This document shows positions 56,339-64,000 of a stretch of DNA of 64,000 bases, in pieces; within the stretch, counting starts at the first letter, position 1, and each line of letters begins with the position of its first letter. Made by a program: the position numbers and the translations under genes. Under the pieces are notes generated by a model, which was not told where the DNA came from, ran no database searches, and was given only the letters and a program-made list of their open reading frames with translations. The stretch comes from Rhodocollybia butyracea (lineage: Eukaryota; Basidiomycota; Agaricomycetes; Agaricales; Omphalotaceae): assembly GCA_015501585.1 (NCBI GenBank), contig JADNRY010000003.1, positions 248,001 to 312,000 on the forward strand, written 5' to 3'.

Positions 56339-58465
56339 TCAAGGAGTTGCACGTTCAGGCCATCTGTAAAAGCTAACATCAATATCAAGCAAATTTTGGC
56401 TAGTGAACGATACACCAACCTAGGATAAAGAGAGCATTCTCTAACGGTAAACCGGTCGGCCAACCAAGCCAAAAGTCGCTATGTGGTATATTTAGAGTCT
56501 TCCATCGAAGAGAGTCGCAGACTAGACTAACCTCGACTCCCAGTCCATATCCACCGTGCTCGCATGTACCGTATTTTCGCTGGTCTGTATACCAATAGTA
56601 CGCCGAAGGGTCCATTCCTTCCCGTTTGTACGCGGCGATCATCTCATCGTAATCCGCTATCCTCATTGAACCACCTAGATGAAATAGCAAATAAAGTTCG
56701 AAAGTCATTCATGATCAAGCACTTACCGACTATTTCACCAACGTTGGGCATTAAGAGATCACAGCTCTCAGTAAAGAGAACATCACTGCCTTCCTTTTGG
56801 GGCATCCTCTTCATATAGAATGCTTTGAGTTCCGCAGGGAATCCGTAGAGGAAGACAGGTTTTCCAATAATATCCGTCATCTGCCTTTCTGCAGCTTCCG
56901 CAATATCATCTCCGACAGCGTGTTCTACCATGATTTCCTTTCCACTCTTATCCTTGATGGGATTTCCGTCTTTGTCTTCTTCGGGGCGTTTAATTCCGTG
57001 CTCGTTAAGCCAAGCGATAGCGTCTACATAAGAAAGACGAAGGAAGGGACGCGAAGGGGCTTGAAACTTCGGGTTGAGTTGTTTGATTAGTGCCGCAGAA
57101 TTCGGGTCAGCGAGAAGAATATCCACTGATTCGCAAATCTAGAGATAACTTGTTGGATACCTCAATTATGAGGTATATCGAACTTACCATCGCTTCAATA
57201 TGAGCCATCAGGTCGTCAAAATTGATAAAACCAAGTTCAGCTTCTAGATGTGTGTACTCGCTCAAGTGGCGTCTTGTGTGGCTGTTGAACGATTAGGTCG
57301 AGCTCCAACGCGCCCCAAAGAATGTTACCTATTTTCTGCTCGGAAACTTTCCTGAACACAATATACATCTCCAAGACTGGGTAGGCAGGTCTCGAGGTAG
57401 AGCTGAGAGCTCTGAGTCAAAAATGCAGGCTGGCCGTAATAATCCAACTTGAACAACGTCGCACCACCTTCAACCATGGTTTGTACCAGGCACGGTGGAG
57501 TCACTTCAATGGTGGAGTGCTTGGCATAGGTCTGACGGAAAGCAGCAAGGAGGGCAGCACGAAGTCGAAGAACTGCAGAAGCAGTTTCACCTCGAATGAC
57601 CAGATGACGGAGATCTGCTTGAATAGAAGGGTTGGTTTTCTACATAGACCAACGTTAGCTTATCGTTCGTTGATCGCATGAATACTCGCCTCGTTCAATC
57701 GGTTGGTGAAAGCGTCCTCTGCTCCCGGTGCTGCACCTATGAGCTGCCAGTAGTCGACGATGAGTTCATGACCTCCAGGAGCGGTCTTCCCTTCAGGTAC
57801 AACCTGGACATTTCCCACAAGCTCAACTGTTGATTCAAGAGTGAGCGTTAGGGCGTGGTATGTTTGATTCTGTGACGAAGATAAGCTTCTGATAACTAAC
57901 CCAAGGTTTCGAACGTACGACGCGGCCAGAAAGAACAGCTTGTAAATATCCCGTACCATCGCGAAGGGTAATAAAAGTGATGTCTTTCTGCTGTCGCAAG
58001 CGATGAACCCAGCCAGAAACACGGGCTCGTTTAGATCGGTGTGCGGCAAGTTGTGATATTTTCGTCTGCACGAGATGCCATGAACAAGATAAGAGCAGAG
58101 ACCGAGATGTAATTCAGTACCTTTGTAGGTTTTGGTAGATTAGCGTCTTCCATGAGAGCGATGTTCTTGCTCTCCTCCAATAATCGTTCTCTCCTTTCCT
58201 TTTCTTCGCCCTTTTCCTTAGCATCACGTTCAGCTAGTTCTTCAGCTTTCTTGCGCTTCTTCTCGAGTCCATCAGCAGCTTTTTTGGCTTTTTTCAATGC
58301 AGATTGAGTGGGTTCATCGTAAGGTGTGTTGGCATCTTTTCGAATGAGATATTTTGCATCCGGTGTTGTGAAGATCGCAAAGGCAAGGGACTGATAAGGC
58401 TGTGTTTCTGTTCCCTGCTCTAAGGTGTCTGATCCAGTGGCTTCGTCGATATAGATCGTGGACAT
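56339..58465 (-). CDS. DED81: Cytosolic asparaginyl-tRNA synthetase
   Basis: ATG 58465 ([18 protein letters not shown]) begins the eukaryote-specific N-terminal extension, with a charged [20 protein letters not shown] helix. The OB-fold follows: [24 protein letters not shown]. The class II catalytic core includes [64 protein letters not shown] (motif 2), [22 protein letters not shown] and YGLGVERFLAW. The end, [11 protein letters not shown], requires the last intron (about 56365-56408). Exons join in frame. It charges tRNA-Asn in the cytosol. It is divergent from FCF2 with a 145-bp gap. Confidence 0.95.
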
Positions 58466-58610
58466 CGTAGTTGAGACTCAAAACTTGACTCGAGTCAAGA
58501 ACAACTTCAGTACATTATGTAAAGGTCAAAACACAGACGCCAGCTGAAAATGGAGATACCATCGGCGTCTAAAAATTCAAAAATAGCACAGGCTCATCAA
58601 CTCACTCATC
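58466..58610. promoter_or_regulatory. Bidirectional promoter AsnRS / FCF2
   Basis: The 145-bp interval separates divergent start codons of two translation and ribosome-biogenesis genes. No strong motif was identified beyond AT-rich sequence. Confidence 0.4.
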
Positions 58611-59638
58611 ATGAGTGAGCTGAACGACAAAGGAAAAGAAAAGGACAACGGTAATCCATTATTCACCACAAATTATGGAAAGTGATTCAACTTTTAGATT
58701 TGACTGAAAATCTCAACGTTTCAAGTTCAAGTTCAGACTCGGACACTGATGATTCTTCTTCAAGTTCTGCCAGCTCTGACAGCGAAGACGACGATCCAAT
58801 AACCCAGGAATATCTTGATTCTTTACTAGAGAAAGCAAGGCAGAATGTCACTGAGCAGGATCAACTGAACGGAGACGACGTTTTAGTATTAGAAAACAGT
58901 TCCCAACCGTACGAGAAACTTTGTTTCAAAAGATTTTTTGAACTGATCTTCTACAGACCGCTTCCCTCTCTTAACCCTGGAAAACTTCCTCCGTCATATT
59001 TCACCTATGAAAAGGAGGGTTCTATCCTGTCTCGAGATCCTGATGCCGAATCTGCTGTCAAAGCTTCACGCTCAATCCCTATGCCTGAATTCCATCATGA
59101 CAAAATTCTCACTCAAAAGCAGAAAAAAGAGGTAACAATAATTTACGTATTCTCTCTATCTCATCTATCTCATTAAACCATGTCTAGTTAAAAAACAAAA
59201 CCACCGGTCCCGACTGGTTTGATCTCCCGGCACCTGCAGAGGCGGATCTTCCTCGACTCTATCGTGAAGTCGAAGCTCTCCGGTTAAGGAATCAATTGGA
59301 TCCCAAAAGATTTTATCGTAAAGAAGAGGGTGAAGGCAAAGGAATCAAGGGTCTTCCAAAACACTTTGCGGTGCGTTCACAATTAGCTTTCCTGTTCGTA
59401 TACTAAACAAATGGAACTCCAACAGATCGGCAAGATTGTTACAACCAACACGCCCTTCGGTGAACCCAGTGGAGAGAACCTTACTAGGGCGGAGCGGAAA
59501 AGAACATTGGTAGATGAGCTGGTGGATGATGCTGAGATGAAACGGTACGCAAAGAGGAAATTCGAAGATTTACAAAAGGTCAAAGGTGCAAAGGGACGGA
59601 ATACTCTCAATGCCAAAAAGAGGAAACCGAAATGGTGA
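58611..59638 (+). CDS. FCF2: rRNA-processing protein Fcf2 (TdIF2 family)
   Basis: ATG 58611 (MSELNDKGKEKDN) joins by intron to an acidic/Ser-rich N-terminal part (SSSSSDSDTDDSSSSSASSD). The Fcf2 domain is split by two introns: KTTGPDWFDLPAPAEADLPR, LRNQLDPKRFYRKEEGEGKG, GLPKHFA|IGKIVTTNTPFGEP, LTRAERKRTLVDELVDDAEM and KRYAKRKFEDLQ, ending in a lysine-rich tail (NAKKRKPKW). In yeast Fcf2 acts with the SSU processome in early 35S pre-rRNA cleavage in the nucleolus. A middle segment (58900-58965) may be a short extra intron. It is convergent with the ABC gene, with 24 bp between stops. Confidence 0.9.
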
Positions 59639-59662
59639 TTGAGTTTGCGATCCATGTACACA

Positions 59663-62600
59663 CTAGAGGTCTTCTCCCACCATTGCATAAAGTTCCGTCT
59701 TGTCAGGGCTCTCATTTACCAGAGCGTGGAACATTCCTCCCTCTTTCAACAGCTCCGCCGGTGATCCAAACTCAGCCTACAAATTGTCAGTAAAAATCTC
59801 TAAAGAATAGAAACCACCAGACGTACTATTCTTCCTTCATCAAGCACCATCTACATGACTCTGTGAATCATTTTTCACAGATATCAGTCAAAATCTACTT
59901 ACAATTCTATCAAAGTCCTAATTGAGCCCCCTACGCATGAGTATGATTGGACTCGGTTACAGGATATGCGTACCATTACTGTTGCTAACCTATGTGCGAC
60001 AGTCATCAATGTAACGTCGCCTAGCTCATGCCTCAATGTCTGTTGAATGATGGAATCAGTTTGGTGATCTACAATACAAAGTCAAATCTAGTTTTTCAGT
60101 TGGTAACAATTAGTTTTCAAACTCACCGACTGAAGAAGTAGCTGTGGAAGCAAGAGTCTTGATCAGTCGCCATAGAGTGCCTGCATAAAGAGCTACTGAC
60201 CCTCATCGAGAATAAGCAGTTTGCTTCCTCGCACGATAGCTCTCGCGAGAGCAACAATTTGCCTGATTCCGACACTCAGATTGTTTCCTCCCCCTCTAAT
60301 TTCGCTGTCGAGGCTCAGTCTATTCTGGGCGTCTTCACCTTGTAGAGCGAACAAACCCGCTGAACGAAGCGCGTCGTTCAACTTGGAGTCATCATGGTCC
60401 GAAAACGGATCTAGATTGTATCGAAGAGTTCCAGTCAAAAGCTCGGGCTGCACAATGTAGATGTCAATTAGGAACCTTTTATGGACTGACAAGAAGCGAT
60501 ACCCACAATCTGTGGAATAATTGTAATATTGGACCGTAGAACATCAAGATTGAGGCGATGTATTGACAATCCGTCGTAAAGTATTTGCCCAGAGGTAGGA
60601 ATGGCCCGAAGCAAGGCCAGCGTCAGAGAGCTCTGATGGATATTTCAGCACAGCTGGAAGATCAACACTTTTACAGAATAACGGGTTTACTTTGCCAGAT
60701 CCAGTTCGTCCGACTTTTTTACATTTACCTCAGTACGGCATATCAAAACTGGTTAACAGAGGGTGCTTGCCTATGCCAATACGTTCGCCAGAACGAACGG
60801 AAAACGTCACATCATGGAGCACATCGACGCCATCCTATACTTTTTGAGTGCTTACAGCGAACGGACCGAGCGCTGAAACTTTTACCTTAGAATATCTAGC
60901 GCAGAGTCCCTCGATTTGAAGAGCACCACCGGATGGCCAGTACGCTGGAGGAATACCTTCTGAACTCTTTTCATCTTCGTGGTCAATATCAAGATAGTGC
61001 TGTATACGTTCTAAACAATTGGCTTCAAGCTCAACGTCGTTATAGGACCTGACCCAGGTGAGGATTAAAGAAGTAAATGTCACTAACAATCACGCTGAGA
61101 GTACCGTTTCTTTTGCAAAAGTCAGTGCGCACCTGCCATGGTTACCGAAAACCCGGTATTGGCAGCACTAACGCTTCCATTGCCGTAAACCAAATAGCCA
61201 CCCAACCCAGCAGTGAACAACCCTGCCAGGGCGTTGGTTCGAATAGCGATCCACCTATGAACATCAGATTTGGATCCATAGGTAAGCTATGCTGACGAAC
61301 CGATTGACATTGTATGACGGTATTGCAGGGGTAAGCCAGGTATCTATCTGTGCTCGGCTCTGTCGAAGAAACATTTCCTCAACCCCATAGGCACGAATCG
61401 ATACTATCGACCACAGTCAACAACTGGAAGGTGTTCAACATCATAAGGTCTCACCCAAACCTGATACAGCTGTTGTGAAACTGGAAGAGGTCCAAGTAAG
61501 AAAAGACTTCACCACTTGAAACCAACCACTTACGTTCCCAGAATCGGGGCTTTGTATACTGACATTAACCTTCTCATTGGAAGTTGGGCACCGATATACA
61601 CCTGGCCAAAATAAACACCCAACAGCACGATCACAATACCTGGAACCAAGAATATTGGCGCGAATACCATGACGGATCCCAGGTCAACGATCATCATCGT
61701 TGAGATTCCTAGTAGTCGCCAGGTTCCGGATGCCATTGAATTGTCGATACTGCGGATATCCGCAGTTGCTCTAGTCAAAATCCTCGATGTCGGTGTCGTA
61801 TCAAGCCATCTATAAATTGCATTCTGAGTGAGAGCCGTTTGAAGGCAAAGAACGTCAATCTTCACCTGAAAGTAGAGCTAACGATAGATTCGATAAATTT
61901 GTGGTGTATGATCCGACTACTCCTCAGGGAACCAAGAATCCACAGAGTGAATGCAAAAGAATACAACGAAATGGAAAGAAGTATTAACGCTATATACACC
62001 GATAGAAACCTACCAAGAGTAAGTAATAAGAGATGCATCAAACCATCGTGTAATTGAATCGGCCCACCATGAAACAGATACGCTGGACTTGGGTACGTCG
62101 TACTGAGTTGACCAATACCCGAGAAACCAAGCCTGTAGCGAAAAGTTCAGAGCGTTCAGAGTGGTAATGAAAATTAGGCAAAAAAAGAATATAACGGGGT
62201 GGCGGTTAAAACCACTGAAGTAGAGTTTAACTATCAAAAGGCCTAATCAGCGACGAGCAGAGATGAAACCATCTCACTGTACATACGAGCATTCCAGCTG
62301 ACATGGCCAATTTCCATTTCCTCAGCTAAAATGAGGCCAATGGCAGATTTGGCGGATTCCCTCTCAGTGATGCATTCTTGTTCGATCGATTCAGAAGGCG
62401 AGTCCACATTTTTCTTGTCCTCGAGGGATCGGGAAGCCAGAAGCTTATCATTTTGAATCACATCTTCAACTGATCCTTGCATAATGTCTCCGTTCAGCGC
62501 TACATGTACTGCATGTTGAGCCATCGGGGCGGCGAGAGCAATATTGTGTGTCTGCGTATCAATATCAGTGGGACGCGAGTTTCAAGCTTTATGAGCCTAC

Positions 62601-64000
62601 AACAAGAAGAACAGTCCGCCCTTGGATTAACTGCCCCTTCAAACACTTCTCTACCACCCATTTTGCGGTATGCACGTCCAAAGCAGATAATGGGTCATCC
62701 AGTAGAACGATCTGCGCAGAAGAGTATACAGCACGAGCTAGGGTTACACGAGCCTTAGAGTACAATATTGGGCGTAAATATGTTTGAAACCATCGGGATT
62801 GAAAAGTACCACCTTTTGACCACCGCTACACAAATGAAGATTAGTTGCTTTCAAGACAGTGAAGTGGACTTACCTCAGAGTAAGACCTTTTTCGCCCACT
62901 TCAGTCATATCTCCAGCGTCGAATAGACTAAGATCTTTAAGAAGCGCACACTGGTAGAGCACTGCAAAAAAGGCATTGTAAGCTCCTAATCAGGTAAAGT
63001 TGGAGCACGTGATGCGGATATAAATCGCTTTGGCACTCCCAAAATAAGAAATAACCTGTGTTATAACGCTCCTCATTGTAATCTGATCCAAATAGAATGT
63101 TGTTCTGTCATAACCGGTGAGTATGCTGCTCATGTGAGTATTTGCTGAATGCACCTTGATTGTATCGTTCTGAATCCAAGATTCTTGAGCAGCATATGAT
63201 ACACCATGTTCTCGTGGTAGATTATAGTATCCACCTGACTTTTTGGGCGAATAGCACATCTCTCCCAGAAGAGCCAGAAGAAGAGAAGTCTTTCCTGAGA
63301 GATTATCTATGTGAGTGTGGTTTCTGACAAGTAAACTGTTTACGCACCACTGCCAGTAGGGCCCAGTATCAGATTGATGCAGTCCTGGCGGAATGAAAAG
63401 GTTCCTTCGAAAATCAGCTGGAAATCGCGTTCATTTGACCATCTGAATTCAGCATCCCGAAAGCCAATCAGAGAATGATCCGAGAGGTTTGGCTCAGACT
63501 GCAGCAGGATAAATCGATCCAACATTTCCGTCTGTGATTTCAATTATTTAGTGGGAAAAGAGGGTTAACTGCTCTACCTTTCGCAAAAACTCATCAAGCC
63601 TATCCAGCGCCACTTTCCCTGTACAAGTATTTTCATTCTGAAGCAGATTATCTTGAACGATGGCAAACCTTGTACGAGTGTAGGTATATTGATAACGATG
63701 ACCCTCACCCTGGTACGAATCATCTCGAAAACAGCCAATGAAGAGAAAACAGTAGATGCTTCGAAGAAAGTATTAGTTTACATGTATACAAGGGAGAAAG
63801 CGGCAATATACCAGTCAATTCCTTCTTCATAACCGCCGTCTGAGGGACATGAGTTAGCGCAGGATATTGCGAAGCAAATTACACATGCATAAATTCCGTA
63901 GGACACTACTATAGTGAACATCGATATCAAGAGACTAGGATTACGATCAGCTGAAAAGTCATTACATTATATAAAGGAATGTCCACTTGCTTCGCATGTG
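59663..64000 (-). CDS. ABCC (MRP)-type ABC transporter, partial at right edge
   Basis: The C-terminal part of a full-size exporter: the stop is at 59663 (end VGEDL) and the gene continues past 64000. NBD1 shows LGPTGSG (Walker A), the Q-loop region VSYAAQESWIQNDTI, GLTLS|GGQK|ARVTLARAVYSSAQI and VLLDDPLSALDVHTAKWV (Walker B). TMD2 has RLMSVYKAPIL, TTPTSRILTRATADIRSID and SYNDVELEANCLERIQHYLD. NBD2 has ILYDGLSIHRLNLDVLRSNI, IIPQIPELLTGTLRYNLDPF, the variant signature NNLSVGIRQIVALARAIVRG and LLILDE. The NBD2 signature LSVGIRQ departs from LSGGQ at two positions, as in some fungal ABCC members. Many short introns. Substrates are unknown; ABCC proteins export organic anions or conjugates at vacuole or plasma membrane. 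Confidence 0.88.

Overview
The window looks like nuclear chromosomal DNA from an Agaricomycete (mushroom-forming basidiomycete). Genes are dense and cut by many introns of about 50-65 nt. The gene content is typically fungal: RTT109, saccharolysin-type oligopeptidase, a GPI-anchored GH16 glucanase, DUF6534-like membrane proteins, F-box/LRR families and a secreted glycoprotein family common in mushrooms. Coding exons were joined by hand from splice signals and reading frame. Gene ends are therefore better supported than every internal junction.

Layout. 0.1-11.6 kb is housekeeping: a PH-domain Ser/Pro-rich protein, ERG26 (sterol C4 demethylation), a Borealin/Nbl1-like chromosomal passenger subunit, POP1 (RNase P/MRP) and a small mitochondrial coiled-coil protein. 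Two of these pairs are divergent over 157 bp and 116 bp. 12.5-18.4 kb holds three adjacent secretory-pathway genes: a mushroom-type secreted glycoprotein, a GPI-anchored GH16 glucanase and an extracellular nuclease with a GATA-site cluster upstream. 18.9-25.4 kb holds a PLK4-like polo kinase whose catalytic motifs are all degenerate, and an M3 metallopeptidase. 26.2-27.0 kb is a conserved hypothetical gene.

26.9-41.2 kb is an accessory, rearranged island. Two paralogous MFS transporters bracket about 9 kb of decayed material: a broken single-pass membrane glycoprotein, two F-box/LRR copies, a short inverted-repeat (MITE-like) element and a SET-domain pseudogene with at least three frameshifts and a stop. 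An apparently live PITH-domain gene lies beside the second transporter. A fragment of the same PITH gene lies upstream of the first transporter, so the duplicated unit was 'PITH 5' exons + MFS'.

41.4-64 kb returns to housekeeping: MRPL20/mL58 and QRI7 share a 49-bp divergent promoter, then a coiled-coil protein of unknown function, RTT109, a decayed-looking DUF6534 membrane protein, CUL1/CDC53, COQ5, cytosolic AsnRS, FCF2 and an ABCC-type transporter that runs off the right edge.

No new multi-gene defence or metabolic system is evident. The most notable items are the PLK4-like pseudokinase, the MFS duplication with a 3'-biased similarity gradient and an intron difference, several GC-AG introns needed to keep conserved frames, a 26-nt apparent intron, and the MITE-like element.
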